Source: Woeseiaceae bacterium (GTDB lineage Bacteria > Pseudomonadota > Gammaproteobacteria > Steroidobacterales > Woeseiaceae). From it: a DNA stretch of 64,000 nt. Location of the stretch: contig JAJFKR010000020.1 in assembly GCA_021773095.1 (NCBI GenBank), positions 1 through 64,000 on the forward strand. Reading direction: 5' to 3'. Shown here piece after piece: positions 8,680-18,219 of the stretch; positions within the stretch are counted from its first letter, which is position 1; every line of letters begins with the position of its first letter. The notes below the pieces were generated by a model. It did not search any database. It saw only the letters and a program-made list of their open reading frames with translations, and was not told the origin of the DNA. The position numbers were made by a program, and so were the translations under genes.

Positions 8680-9783
8680 GTGTTACCAAAACGAACATTA
8701 ATGGGTCCGGGCCCATCGAACATCTATCCGGAAGTACTGCGGGCGATGTCACAACCAACCATCGGCCACCTGGATCCGGCATTCGTCGGTCTCATGGATG
8801 AAATCAATACGCTGCTACAACGTGCTTTTATTACGCAAAATGCCGTGACGTTACCGATCTCCGCGCCGGGTTCCGCCGGCATGGAGTGTTGCTTTGTAAA
8901 TCTGCTGGAGCCGGGTGACAAAGTAGTAATCGCCATAAACGGTGTGTTTGGTGGCCGCATGATGGAGAACGCCAGGCGTTGTGGCGCGCACCCTGTTCCT
9001 GTCGAATTTGAATGGGGAACGCCGATCGACCCGAATCGGGTTGAAGACGTCCTGAAAGAAAACTCTGATGCAACTGCGATCGCTTTTGTGCACTCGGAAA
9101 CATCAACAGGCGTGCGCTCGGACGCGAAGTCCTTGTGTCAATTAGCGCGCCAATACGATTGTCTGAGCATCGTCGATGCCGTGACATCGCTGGGTGGTAT
9201 CGAATTGCGTATTGATGACTGGGGCGTCGATGCGGTTTACTCGGGCTCGCAAAAGTGTTTGTCAGCACCACCGGGTCTGTCACCTGTGTCGTTCAACGAA
9301 AGAGCAATGGATAAGGCGACAAACCGCAAAGCACCGGCACAGAGCTGGTTTCTCGATCTCGCGTTGTTAACCGGTTACTGGAGCACGGGCAGCAAGCGCG
9401 CTTACCACCACACTGCACCGGTTAATAGTCTGTTCGCGTTGCATGCGGCGCTGGAAATACTGCATCGGGAAGGGCTGGAAAACTCCTGGCAACGGCATGC
9501 GGACACCTATCAGCAATTACACGATGGCCTGCAGGAACTCGATATCGAGTACTTGGTGGACCCGGAATACCGTTTGCCGCAGTTAAATACCGTCAAAGTA
9601 CCGGCCGGCGTGAATGAAGCGGAAATTCGGACAAGACTATTGAACGAATTCAATCTGGAAATCGGTGCCGGGCTGGGCCCAATGGCAGGCAAGTACTGGC
9701 GCATCGGCCTGATGGGCGCATCGTGCACGTCGGAGCATGTCGAACTTTGCCTTAAGGCACTGCAAGCAGTATTGCATCACTGA
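8680..9783 (+). CDS. Class V aminotransferase, alanine/serine-glyoxylate type
   Basis: A 367-residue PLP-dependent aminotransferase. The N-terminal MGPGPSNIYPEVL and the PLP-lysine segment SGSQKCLSAPPGL (Lys about 192) follow alanine-glyoxylate/serine-pyruvate aminotransferases; HSETSTGV and DAVTSLGG, the latter holding the PLP-ring Asp, are also present. The likely reaction is glyoxylate plus alanine (or serine) to glycine plus keto acid, but the amino donor cannot be fixed. The GTG at 8680 is favoured by AAGGCGG seven bases upstream; ATG at 8701 would remove part of the conserved N-terminus. It lies 57 bp after nrtR on the same strand and could be cotranscribed with it. Confidence 0.88.
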   Translation: MLPKRTLMGPGPSNIYPEVLRAMSQPTIGHLDPAFVGLMDEINTLLQRAFITQNAVTLPISAPGSAGMECCFVNLLEPGDKVVIAINGVFGGRMMENARRCGAHPVPVEFEWGTPIDPNRVEDVLKENSDATAIAFVHSETSTGVRSDAKSLCQLARQYDCLSIVDAVTSLGGIELRIDDWGVDAVYSGSQKCLSAPPGLSPVSFNERAMDKATNRKAPAQSWFLDLALLTGYWSTGSKRAYHHTAPVNSLFALHAALEILHREGLENSWQRHADTYQQLHDGLQELDIEYLVDPEYRLPQLNTVKVPAGVNEAEIRTRLLNEFNLEIGAGLGPMAGKYWRIGLMGASCTSEHVELCLKALQAVLHH

Positions 9784-9804
9784 CAGGCTGTAAACTACGA
9801 CACC

Positions 9805-11049
9805 ATGAATGCTCAACACCTCGACTGTCGAAACCTGTCCATCCGGCAAGCGGGCCTCACTATCCTCGAGGCCTATAACGCGGCACAAAACGGCACGGAG
9901 TTCACGGCGCATGTCGACTCGATGGACGCCAGTCTGCGAATGTGGCTCATCGAGGCGGGTGCCAGGCATCAATTTCAGGAGGATGAGGCCGGTGGTTGGC
10001 GACTGACAGTCCGCCGTGGCCTCTCGCCCGGACAAGGCACGATACCGGGGCTGCACCACGTTGCCATCTCGGGAGATTCTGACGTTTGGTCCTGCGAGCG
10101 GTCCAAATGCCTGGCCCGATTCGACGGACATACCGGGCAGGTTATCCAGGTGGCCGAAGTCGCAACAAAAGCCTCTCACCTGACCATCGACCCAAGCGGG
10201 AAATCGGTTTTTGTTGCAGACCCCGGTGGCGATGCACTGCTCGCCGTCGCAACGGACGATCTGTCAGTGCAGCACGTCTGGCCTGCTCCCGGTGGACCGC
10301 AACTTCCAACTGTGACGGATGATGGCATCGTCTGTGTGACCGGTGCCGGGACTGACACACTAACGATCGTTCGACCTCGTACTCACGGCTATCATGTGCA
10401 AACCATTGACGTCGGCATTTGCCCGCACGATCCGCTGGTTGCCGCAGACGACAATTGTGTCTTCGTACCTTGCGCAGGTGATGGCACGATCGTCAAAGTC
10501 GATCTTGAGGATGGTAATATTCTCGGCCGCCATTCCGTAGGCGACGGTCCAGCCCATCTCGCTATGCATCCGGACGGCAGCAAGCTCTACGTGGCGAATA
10601 CCTTCGATGGCACGCTTTGCTGCCTGTCAGTCGAAGGCGATTTACTGGCCCGGGAAGCCAGCGGCCCGTGGGCGCATCAGCCTGTCATCTCACCCGATGG
10701 CCATTTCGTTTTCGTCGCCAATTTTTTTGACGATACGGTTTCGGTATTTGAGACCGACGGTCTCAAAAAAGTCGCAATGCTTGAGACGGATGCGTATCCG
10801 CACGGATTGTATATGTCTCCGCAGGGACGCTGGCTCATTGCGACGGGCTACTCCTCGGACTACCTTCGGGTCTATGACACGGCAACGAACACACAAGCGG
10901 CAAGAATTGAAGTCGGGCGCGGCTCGTCACACGTCGCATTTCTTCCCGATCAGGAAACTGCCTATGTCACCTGCTCGGTGGATGACCATCTCGCGCGGCT
11001 TGATCTCACCACGATGAGCTGTACGCAGCGCACGGGGCTTTCGCTATAG
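9805..11049 (+). CDS. TusA/DUF2249-like domain fused to a YVTN-type beta-propeller
   Basis: A 414-residue protein without a signal peptide, so probably cytoplasmic. Residues 1-75 (starting LDCRNLSIRQAG, ending WRLTVRRG) have the length and alpha-beta pattern of TusA/SirA or DUF2249 domains, but the Cys-Pro-x-Pro motif of TusA is absent. Residues about 80-410 form a repeat propeller with blades such as GKSVFVADPGGDALLAV, GSKLYVANTFDGTLCCL and GHFVFVANFFDDTVSVF, typical of the NHL/YVTN lactonase-like superfamily. A cytoplasmic propeller joined to a TusA-like domain is uncommon. It starts 21 bp after the aminotransferase and its 3' end overlaps the convergent aldehyde dehydrogenase by 6 bp. Function unknown. 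Confidence 0.72.
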   Translation: MNAQHLDCRNLSIRQAGLTILEAYNAAQNGTEFTAHVDSMDASLRMWLIEAGARHQFQEDEAGGWRLTVRRGLSPGQGTIPGLHHVAISGDSDVWSCERSKCLARFDGHTGQVIQVAEVATKASHLTIDPSGKSVFVADPGGDALLAVATDDLSVQHVWPAPGGPQLPTVTDDGIVCVTGAGTDTLTIVRPRTHGYHVQTIDVGICPHDPLVAADDNCVFVPCAGDGTIVKVDLEDGNILGRHSVGDGPAHLAMHPDGSKLYVANTFDGTLCCLSVEGDLLAREASGPWAHQPVISPDGHFVFVANFFDDTVSVFETDGLKKVAMLETDAYPHGLYMSPQGRWLIATGYSSDYLRVYDTATNTQAARIEVGRGSSHVAFLPDQETAYVTCSVDDHLARLDLTTMSCTQRTGLSL

Positions 11050-12630
11050 TGTTGCAGGTAGCGTCCAGTCCTCGGGCAGCGGTCCCTGATCCATAATGAT
11101 CTCGCGATGACAACTCCAGGTGATGGCAATCGCCTCGGGCGTACCGATACCGGCACCGCGCGGATCGCCCGCGGGACCGAACCAGTGATTCTGCGGTGCG
11201 CCGGTTGTTCTCGCGCGCATGCCACAATACGTGGTGCCGTTAACGGTCGCCGCGAGAACGGCTTGTTGAAATTCAACATCGGCGCTGACTACGGCGGCTG
11301 TTAAGTGATGCGATATGCGTTCCAGTATCGCCAGAACTGTCTCCAGGTCGTCATCGCCGTATTCTACGATGACTTGAAACGGACCAAATAACTCTGTCGT
11401 AACCAGGTCGAAGTGCTCTCCCGCAACAGCACTTAACGGAACCTGCACTGCAGTCGCATCCAGTGTTCCGTAGCAATCCGGTACGGAATGTTCGGTGAGA
11501 TGATTTCCACCAAACAGCAACGTCGCACCGTCGATGGCCGTCACCGCGGTGATATGTGCATCTATCTGTGTATCCGTCCAGCTAAGAATGGGTCCGAGCG
11601 TCAGATCGTCAATCTTACGCCGCGCCGCCAGCGATTCTATTCTCGGTAACAAGTCGCCGGTCCAGTTCTTGTGCACAAACATAATGCTCTGCGCCGAACA
11701 CTTTTGTCCGGTCGCATTGTACGCATCCTGTTCACATTGCCAGGCGACGTAGTCCAGCCATTTTGCGTCGTAGTCCGGACCTATAACTTTCCAGTCAAAG
11801 CCCGCATCTTCAAGCCGAACCGCACCGTTCATGAGTGTTGCAATACGCTCCGCAACGCCACTCGAGCCCGTAAATTGCACGAGCCTTATATTCTCCCGCC
11901 CCGTCTCAAGCAGCTTACCCATCTCCGCACCGCGACAATGAATCAGGTCAATGTCTGCAGCCGGAAGACCGGCATGAATTAACAGTCGAACAAATTGCTC
12001 AAATACCACGCTGACTTTGGAATCGACCTTGACCAAAGGCCGGTTGCCCATGAACAAGGCACCCATGACCTGCAGTGCGGGTATCTCCAGCGGAAAGTTA
12101 AACGGTGCAATGACCGCGACAGGACCGAATGGCCAACGGTAACCGCGTGACTCCTGACCCGGATGATCACCGGGGTTCGAGAATCCGCGGGCCAGAAAAC
12201 GTACGCCGTCACCGGCGAAATTTTCCATAAACATTCGGGTGACGTGATACTCACCAGCACATTGGGCCCAGCTCTTGGGCATGACTCTTTGCAGCAATTT
12301 GGTGAAATAGTCGGCGACTTCCGGTGTTGCCATCAGAGCGGCAGTTTTGGCACAAACGCGACCGAGCATGACGTATCGATCCGGATGTTTGTGCGGGTTG
12401 TGTAGTCCGGACTTGGGGCAGCGTCGGAGGCCAGCTATAAAGGCGGCGTGATCAGAAGTATCGGGAACCCTTAGAAACAGATCGCCATTCATCGGGTCAA
12501 TGATGTCATCACGATAGGCTGGCGCGTCGCACCACTCCCCCGCCACCAGGTTTTGTACGACACCGGGTTTTTCGGCACTCATGCCGTCAAACGGATCTAC
12601 AATTGCAAAATCGGGTAGCTGTGACATCAC
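11044..12630 (-). CDS. ALDH12-type aldehyde dehydrogenase (pyrroline-5-carboxylate dehydrogenase-like)
   Basis: A 528-residue NAD(P)-dependent aldehyde dehydrogenase. The catalytic Cys is in TGQKCSAQSI (Cys311) and the general base in LEDAGFDWK (Glu274); cofactor-binding segments APFNFPLEIPALQ and FTGSSGVAE are present. Long stretches (KSGLHNPHKHPDRY, QRVMPKSWAQC, GDGVRFLARGF, FMGNRPLVKVDSKVS) follow plant mitochondrial delta-1-pyrroline-5-carboxylate dehydrogenase, family ALDH12, rather than bacterial PutA or RocA. The predicted reaction is glutamate semialdehyde/P5C to glutamate in proline or arginine breakdown. No proline dehydrogenase is adjacent. Family assignment is from recalled sequence pattern, substrate from family knowledge. 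Confidence 0.8.
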   Translation of the reverse strand: MMSQLPDFAIVDPFDGMSAEKPGVVQNLVAGEWCDAPAYRDDIIDPMNGDLFLRVPDTSDHAAFIAGLRRCPKSGLHNPHKHPDRYVMLGRVCAKTAALMATPEVADYFTKLLQRVMPKSWAQCAGEYHVTRMFMENFAGDGVRFLARGFSNPGDHPGQESRGYRWPFGPVAVIAPFNFPLEIPALQVMGALFMGNRPLVKVDSKVSVVFEQFVRLLIHAGLPAADIDLIHCRGAEMGKLLETGRENIRLVQFTGSSGVAERIATLMNGAVRLEDAGFDWKVIGPDYDAKWLDYVAWQCEQDAYNATGQKCSAQSIMFVHKNWTGDLLPRIESLAARRKIDDLTLGPILSWTDTQIDAHITAVTAIDGATLLFGGNHLTEHSVPDCYGTLDATAVQVPLSAVAGEHFDLVTTELFGPFQVIVEYGDDDLETVLAILERISHHLTAAVVSADVEFQQAVLAATVNGTTYCGMRARTTGAPQNHWFGPAGDPRGAGIGTPEAIAITWSCHREIIMDQGPLPEDWTLPATL

Positions 12631-12690
12631 TGACTCATTGGTTGCGATATTTGACAGAGCTGATTGTCTCAGACTACAACTCGGAGAGCA

Positions 12691-13902
12691 TCACTTGAGA
12701 TTTGCCAGGTCTGAACCGGACGGCTTCTGAAACAGACGCAATCCGAATTCCGGCACGATCGCCAGTAAATGATCGAAGATATCCGACTGAATATCTTCGT
12801 ATACCGCCCAGTCAGTCGTGCTCGTAAAGCAATAGATTTCCAGCGGCAGCCCTTCAGGTCCTGCTGGGAGCTGCCGGACAATTAACGTCATGCTGTCGTG
12901 AATATTGGGGTGGTTCTTCAGGTAATTATAAGCGTACGCACGAAATGTTCCGGCATTCGTCAGCCGCCGTCTGTTCACATCCGCGGCCACCTCAGACGCC
13001 AGTCCTGTATTGTAATCGGCTAGCTGTTGTTCCTTGCTTTGAATATAGTCCTTCAACAGCGAAAATCGAGTGAAATGATCAACCTCGTCTTGTGTCTGGA
13101 AGCGAATCGATGATACATCGATATGAATGGAGCGCTTGATCCGTCGGGCGCCTGACTGCGACATGCCGCGCCAGTTTTTGAACGAGTCGGTAATTAAGCG
13201 GTGTGTCGGGATCGTGGTAATCGTCTTGTCCCAATTCTGCACCTTGACCGTATGCAGCTGCACATCAACCACGTCGCCGTCTGCTCCGAACTGCGGCATC
13301 TCAATCCAGTCGCCCACACGCACCATGTCCTGCGCCGTGAGTTGCACACTGGCAACCAATGACAGAATCGTGTCCTTGAAGACCAGTAACAAGATTGCGG
13401 TCATCGCACCGAAACCGCTGAGCAGCAACAGCGGCGAGCGATCCAGAACTGTCGCTACAATTAGCACGCCACCGAGAATCCAGACGACGATCTGTAGAAG
13501 TTGCACGAATCCTTTTAGCGGCCGCTCTTTCGCGACTGGCGATGTGGAGTAGATCGTGTTTGCAGCACTGAGCGCCGCAGTCAACGTCAAGGTCAGCATC
13601 AAGACCATGTAGCCCATCGAAACGTTGTGAATGAGCCTGGCTCCACCTTCCGGCAGACCAGGAACGAATGGGACGCCGACATAAATAATTAGCGCCGGCA
13701 ATACCTGCACGAGACGACCGAATACATTGTGCGTGACCAGAGCGTCATCCCAGGTGGCACTGGATCGTTTTGCGAACGCACGTACGGTCCGGATCATGAC
13801 CTGCTTTGCAATTAAATCGACAATAATCGCAACCAGGAGCAGTGCGAGCAGGCCTGCGGCAGTCGGCAGCAGAGGATGGATTGCAGCAAGTTGTTCGAGC
13901 AT
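12691..13902 (-). CDS. MscS-family mechanosensitive channel, YbdG-like
   Basis: A 403-residue membrane protein with about five transmembrane segments in residues 10-190, followed by the MscS pore helix and beta domain. The pore-lining segment (LLLSGFGAMTAILLLVFKD) and the following SLVASVQLTAQDMVRVGDWIEMP match the YbdG/MscM branch of the family, as does the length of about 400 residues. Members gate under osmotic stress to release solutes. It is followed by the ALDH12 gene on the same strand about 60 bp away. It is divergent from the acyl-CoA dehydrogenase at 14030. Confidence 0.9.
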   Translation of the reverse strand: MLEQLAAIHPLLPTAAGLLALLLVAIIVDLIAKQVMIRTVRAFAKRSSATWDDALVTHNVFGRLVQVLPALIIYVGVPFVPGLPEGGARLIHNVSMGYMVLMLTLTLTAALSAANTIYSTSPVAKERPLKGFVQLLQIVVWILGGVLIVATVLDRSPLLLLSGFGAMTAILLLVFKDTILSLVASVQLTAQDMVRVGDWIEMPQFGADGDVVDVQLHTVKVQNWDKTITTIPTHRLITDSFKNWRGMSQSGARRIKRSIHIDVSSIRFQTQDEVDHFTRFSLLKDYIQSKEQQLADYNTGLASEVAADVNRRRLTNAGTFRAYAYNYLKNHPNIHDSMTLIVRQLPAGPEGLPLEIYCFTSTTDWAVYEDIQSDIFDHLLAIVPEFGLRLFQKPSGSDLANLK

Positions 13903-14029
13903 TTTAGGAAGGTCCGGAATGAGTGGCCGGAGATAGTATCACCCAAACGATTGACGCAGTAATACGTATGGCAGAGTGCCGCCGGTACTGCCAAAATGTT
14001 TGACTACGCGCATCAACCAGTGAGTCCTC

Positions 14030-15793
14030 ATGAACGATAACCACGCAAGTACCGATACAGAGGTTGATAGAAATGTCAGCCCGGCAAAGGCCCTTTTCTA
14101 CGGCGACATCGTCAAATCGCTGTTCTGGCCGTTTCCCGAAACGAATCCGGAAAATGAGGAAATGCTGCAAATGGTGCTGGAGTCTGTCGACCGCTTCCTC
14201 GAAGGCAGAGACGACGACTTCAGACAGTGGGATGAAGACGGCGCACAGCCCGGGGATTTTATCGAAAGCCTGCGGGAACTGGGCCTTTTCGGCCTGATCA
14301 TTCCGGAGGAATACGGCGGCATTGGCTTGTCTAACGCAGCCTATTCGCGCGTGTTGCAGCAATGCAGCCGCTATGACAGTTCGGTTTCGCTGACCATCGG
14401 TGCGCACAGCTCGATCGGTATGAAAGGTGTGCTCCTGTTCGGCACCGATGCACAGAAAGAAACATACCTGCCGAAACTCGCGAGCGGTGAAATGATCGCG
14501 GCGTTTTGCCTGACCGAAGCCGGTTCCGGATCCGATGCAGCCTCCATTAAGGCTAACGCCGTAAGAAAGCCCGGCGGCGGCTGGATACTCAATGGTGAGA
14601 AACTCTGGATCACCAATGGCGGCATCGCGAATTTCTATACCGTGTTCGCGCGTACCGATGGCGACACCGGAAAACTCTCGGCGTTTATTGTCGAGCGAGA
14701 TTATCCGGGCGTCACTTCAGGACCGAAAGAGGACAAACTGGGCATACGCGCATCATCGACGACGACAGTGAATTTCGCGGATGTCGAACTGCCCGAAGAC
14801 AGTTTGCTTGGGCCGGAAGGCAAAGGATTCATGATCGCCATGGCGATCCTCAACAACGGCCGCACCGGTCTTGGCGGCGGCTCTGTTGGCGGCATGAAGA
14901 CCTGTATTGAACTGGCCGCGAAACAAGCAAAAGAGCGCAAGCAATTTGGGCAAAGCATCGCCGACTTCGGAATGATCAAACAAAAGATTTCGGACATGAC
15001 GGTCGACTGTTTCGCGGCTGAGAGTGTGGTCCGCATGGTTGGTCATTATATTGACTCGGGCCACAGCGACTACTCTGTGGAGGCTGCGATCAGCAAGGTT
15101 TTCGCCAGTGAGGCGATGAATCGCGCCGCAAACGAGTCCCTGCAAATCGCCGCAGGTAACGGCTATATGAAAGAGTTTCCTTATGAACGAATCATGCGGG
15201 ATGCACGCATCCTGACCATATTCGAAGGCACCAGTGAGATTCTTCGCCTCTTCATCGCCCTGTCCGGCATGAAAGGCCCGGGTACGCTGTTGCGAGATTT
15301 GCAGTCGGCAACGGAGGATATTTTCAATAGCCCTATCAAGGGTTTTGGGCTGCTCTCCGATTACGCCGGACGCAAGATTACGCAAGTTACCTCTCTGGGG
15401 AACGAGCGAATTGTCGGTGCGGTCTCGGAGGATTTGCGTGATGACGCATTGATCTTCGAAAAGTACTCACTCGAGCTCGCGCGCATGACGGATGTCCTGC
15501 TGCGCCGTCACGGTAAGTCGATCGCCAACCGGCAATTCGCACTGAAGCGAGCCGCCGACGTCGTTATTGACTTGTTTGTTGGGCTGTCGGTCCTGTCTCG
15601 AGTAAGTTCCATGGAGGCAGACGAGAGCGAGCAGTATCAACAGGCCGCGGCTATCGCGCACTTGTTCAGCCAAAAAGCCAAACGTCGGATGAATCAAAAT
15701 CTACGCGCGATGCTGCGTAATGAAGACGAATCTGCGAAATCACTGGCTGACCATGTTTTCGAGGCTGAGCGTTACCCCTGGGATGTATTGTAA
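14030..15793 (+). CDS. Acyl-CoA dehydrogenase, VLCAD/ACAD9-like
   Basis: A 587-residue flavoprotein, longer than classical acyl-CoA dehydrogenases (about 380) because of a C-terminal helical extension (about 430-587) as in VLCAD and ACAD9. FAD/substrate motifs LTEAGSGSDAAS and LWITNGGIANF are present, and the catalytic Glu is in ILTIFEGTSEILRLF at the position used by VLCAD and MCAD. It should oxidise long-chain acyl-CoA to trans-2-enoyl-CoA, with electrons passing to ETF. The start ATG at 14030 has only a weak ribosome site. The next gene on this strand, 62 bp away, begins the RND operon and is probably a separate unit. Confidence 0.9.
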   Translation: MNDNHASTDTEVDRNVSPAKALFYGDIVKSLFWPFPETNPENEEMLQMVLESVDRFLEGRDDDFRQWDEDGAQPGDFIESLRELGLFGLIIPEEYGGIGLSNAAYSRVLQQCSRYDSSVSLTIGAHSSIGMKGVLLFGTDAQKETYLPKLASGEMIAAFCLTEAGSGSDAASIKANAVRKPGGGWILNGEKLWITNGGIANFYTVFARTDGDTGKLSAFIVERDYPGVTSGPKEDKLGIRASSTTTVNFADVELPEDSLLGPEGKGFMIAMAILNNGRTGLGGGSVGGMKTCIELAAKQAKERKQFGQSIADFGMIKQKISDMTVDCFAAESVVRMVGHYIDSGHSDYSVEAAISKVFASEAMNRAANESLQIAAGNGYMKEFPYERIMRDARILTIFEGTSEILRLFIALSGMKGPGTLLRDLQSATEDIFNSPIKGFGLLSDYAGRKITQVTSLGNERIVGAVSEDLRDDALIFEKYSLELARMTDVLLRRHGKSIANRQFALKRAADVVIDLFVGLSVLSRVSSMEADESEQYQQAAAIAHLFSQKAKRRMNQNLRAMLRNEDESAKSLADHVFEAERYPWDVL

Positions 15794-15855
15794 TAATGCT
15801 GGCGGCGATAATGATCACATGATGCTCCCGGATCGGTTACCATTCCAACGTCGCT

Positions 15856-18219
15856 ATGGCACCTCCAAGACCTCCATTTATCGCCCTTGTGGCAGCCTGT
15901 TTGTTCGGCCTTTGGCTGGATTTTTCGCATGCCCAGACTCCGGCAACCAAGCCGCATTTCGGCGTTGCGGTACTGTACGACGGCGAGTCCGAACGCATGG
16001 CAGACCGGCAGCAAAAATACGTCGATGAATTGCTGACGCTGGTCTCGGGTGAATTTAATATTTCGATCGAAGTATTTCGCGGCGACTGGACCAAGGAGAG
16101 TATCGAGCGGGCGATGCTTGACGCCTACGCTGCACCGCAGATCGATATGCTGCTGGTTACGGGCTTTGTCGCGAACCAGTTGGTCGCAGCCTGGGGCGAG
16201 CATCCGAAGCCAACATTCCTGCCAACGATCGTGGATACCGGATTGCTGCCAGAGGCCTCGGATGTTGGCACCTCCGGCGTGCCGAATCTTAATTACCTGA
16301 GTGCGTATGCCGATTTTAATAGTGACCTCGATATTCTGGCGAGGATAACGCCCTACAAAGTACTCGCTTTATTCGTTGATCAGGAGCTGGCCTCGGCGAT
16401 ACCGGCGGTGCGCGAGCGGGCTTTCACCACCAGTGTTGAGCACGGGGTCGAGTTGATCATCATCATGCATGATGGCGTCGATCATGCACTTATGAACCGT
16501 GTGCCGGATGCTGTTGACGCGGTATTCGTTTCCGGTTTGCCGCGCATGCCCAAAGAAGACTTCGATCGCCTCATCGACGCCATTAATAACGCCAGGCTGC
16601 CAAGCTACAGTTTTATAGGTGGTTCCGACGTAGAACGGGGATTGCTGGCTACCAACAACGGACCGCGCGATATCAGTCGCCAGGCCCGGCTCAATGCGCT
16701 CAATATGCAAGCAGTCATGCTCGGTGAACGCGCCGGAGATCAGCCAATCGGATCACCGAACAAACCTACGCTAACGATTAACATGGCGACTGCCCAGCAA
16801 ATCGGCATTAGCCCGAGTTTTGACATCATGGCTGACGCGACGTTGCTCAATCAGGAGCGAAAGGTGTCGGGGCAGGCCTACGGACTGGTCGAAATAAGTA
16901 ACGAGGCACTCGCGAGAAATCAGGACCTGCAGGTAGAACAGTACGGACTGTATGCTGGCACCGAGGAAATCGCTCGTGCCCGGTCACGACTATTGCCACA
17001 GTTTAGCGCAGGACTTGGCGTGACAACCCGCCGCGAATCTCCCGCCGTCAGCGCCGGACTGCTCGCCGAGGAAACGACCGACGGTTCGATCAACCTAAAC
17101 CAGTTGATTTACTCGGATGCCGCGACTGCCGCCCTGACGATTCAGAAAGCGTTGCAACGCGATCGTGAAGAAAACCTGCACGCATTCAAGCTCGACGTTA
17201 TTCAGGCAGCAACAACAGCCTATTACAGAACCTTGAATGCGCGCGCATTGCTAACCGTCGAAGAGTCCAACCTAACGGTTACGCGCAGGAACCGGGAGCT
17301 GGCCCGCGATCGCGTGCTTGTCGGCAGCTCGACCCCTGCCGACATTTATCGCTGGGACGCGGAAGTCGCCCGGGCGCAAATTCGTTTATACGATGCACAA
17401 GCGGTTGTCACAAAAGCCTGGACGACGCTTACCCGCATACTGCACCGCCCGCTGAGTGACCGGTTTGTGCTCACCGAGGCAACTTTCGATGCGCCTTTTT
17501 TTATCTCACGCCGGGAATTTGATTCACTGGTCAGCAGGCCCGCGGACTATGATCGGTTTTCTATGTTCATGATTCTTCGGGGGCTCAGTCAGGCACCCGA
17601 GATAGCGCAGCTCGACGCCCTGCTCACGGCAAAGCAGCGGGAGTTAAAAAGCGAACAGCGTTCCTTTTGGTTGCCGGAGTTCAGTATTGGCGGACGCTAT
17701 ACGAACAACCTTAATCAATCGGGTGCTGGCGGTGGTCAGCTTGCCGGTGAGGGATTCGATGACTGGAGCGTCGGCGTACAGGCGACCTTACCGTTGTTTT
17801 CGGGTGGTTTGCGAAGGGCAAACGTATCACGAGCAAGCTTTGAAGTACGCCAACTTGAGACCCTTCGAACAGCAACGACGGAACGCGTTGAGGCCGAGAT
17901 ACGCGATCGCCTGAGCGATGCACAGGCGGCCTACGCCAGAATCGACCTGAGCGTGGCTGCCGACGACGCTTCGCGCAAGAACTTTGCGTTGGTCTCGGAT
18001 GCCTACGCACGCGGCACTGTCTCGATTATCGATTTGCTGGATGCCCAGGACGCAAGCCTTACGGCGAATGGGGCGGTCATCGACTCGCGTCATCAGTTTC
18101 TGATTACAATTATGGCGTTGCAACGATCAATTGGTGGTTTTGATTTCCGACTCCCCGCCGATGAACGAGCAGCGCTCGCTAATGATTTGCGCGCATACCT
18201 GAAAGAAGGACGGCAATGA
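15856..18219 (+). CDS. Fusion of ABC-type substrate-binding domain and TolC-like outer-membrane channel
   Basis: A 787-residue exported protein in two parts. After a signal peptide (cleavage near FSHAQ), residues about 33-340 resemble periplasmic binding proteins of the ABC_sub_bind type (PF04392): alternating strands and helices with LLVTGFVANQLVAAW, VDAVFVSGLPRM and the end segment FDIMADATLLNQ. Residues about 350-787 are a TolC/OEP efflux channel, with two alpha-helical hairpin repeats, an FSAGLGV strand early and LPLFSGGLRRANVSRA late, and the terminal VSIIDLLDAQDASLTA block. A normal OEP protein is about 450 residues, so the N-terminal domain is an addition. The stop shares an ATGA overlap with the adaptor gene, so this is the outer-membrane component of the RND pump. 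The extra domain may sense or deliver a ligand to the channel entrance (inference). Confidence 0.85.
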   Translation: MAPPRPPFIALVAACLFGLWLDFSHAQTPATKPHFGVAVLYDGESERMADRQQKYVDELLTLVSGEFNISIEVFRGDWTKESIERAMLDAYAAPQIDMLLVTGFVANQLVAAWGEHPKPTFLPTIVDTGLLPEASDVGTSGVPNLNYLSAYADFNSDLDILARITPYKVLALFVDQELASAIPAVRERAFTTSVEHGVELIIIMHDGVDHALMNRVPDAVDAVFVSGLPRMPKEDFDRLIDAINNARLPSYSFIGGSDVERGLLATNNGPRDISRQARLNALNMQAVMLGERAGDQPIGSPNKPTLTINMATAQQIGISPSFDIMADATLLNQERKVSGQAYGLVEISNEALARNQDLQVEQYGLYAGTEEIARARSRLLPQFSAGLGVTTRRESPAVSAGLLAEETTDGSINLNQLIYSDAATAALTIQKALQRDREENLHAFKLDVIQAATTAYYRTLNARALLTVEESNLTVTRRNRELARDRVLVGSSTPADIYRWDAEVARAQIRLYDAQAVVTKAWTTLTRILHRPLSDRFVLTEATFDAPFFISRREFDSLVSRPADYDRFSMFMILRGLSQAPEIAQLDALLTAKQRELKSEQRSFWLPEFSIGGRYTNNLNQSGAGGGQLAGEGFDDWSVGVQATLPLFSGGLRRANVSRASFEVRQLETLRTATTERVEAEIRDRLSDAQAAYARIDLSVAADDASRKNFALVSDAYARGTVSIIDLLDAQDASLTANGAVIDSRHQFLITIMALQRSIGGFDFRLPADERAALANDLRAYLKEGRQ

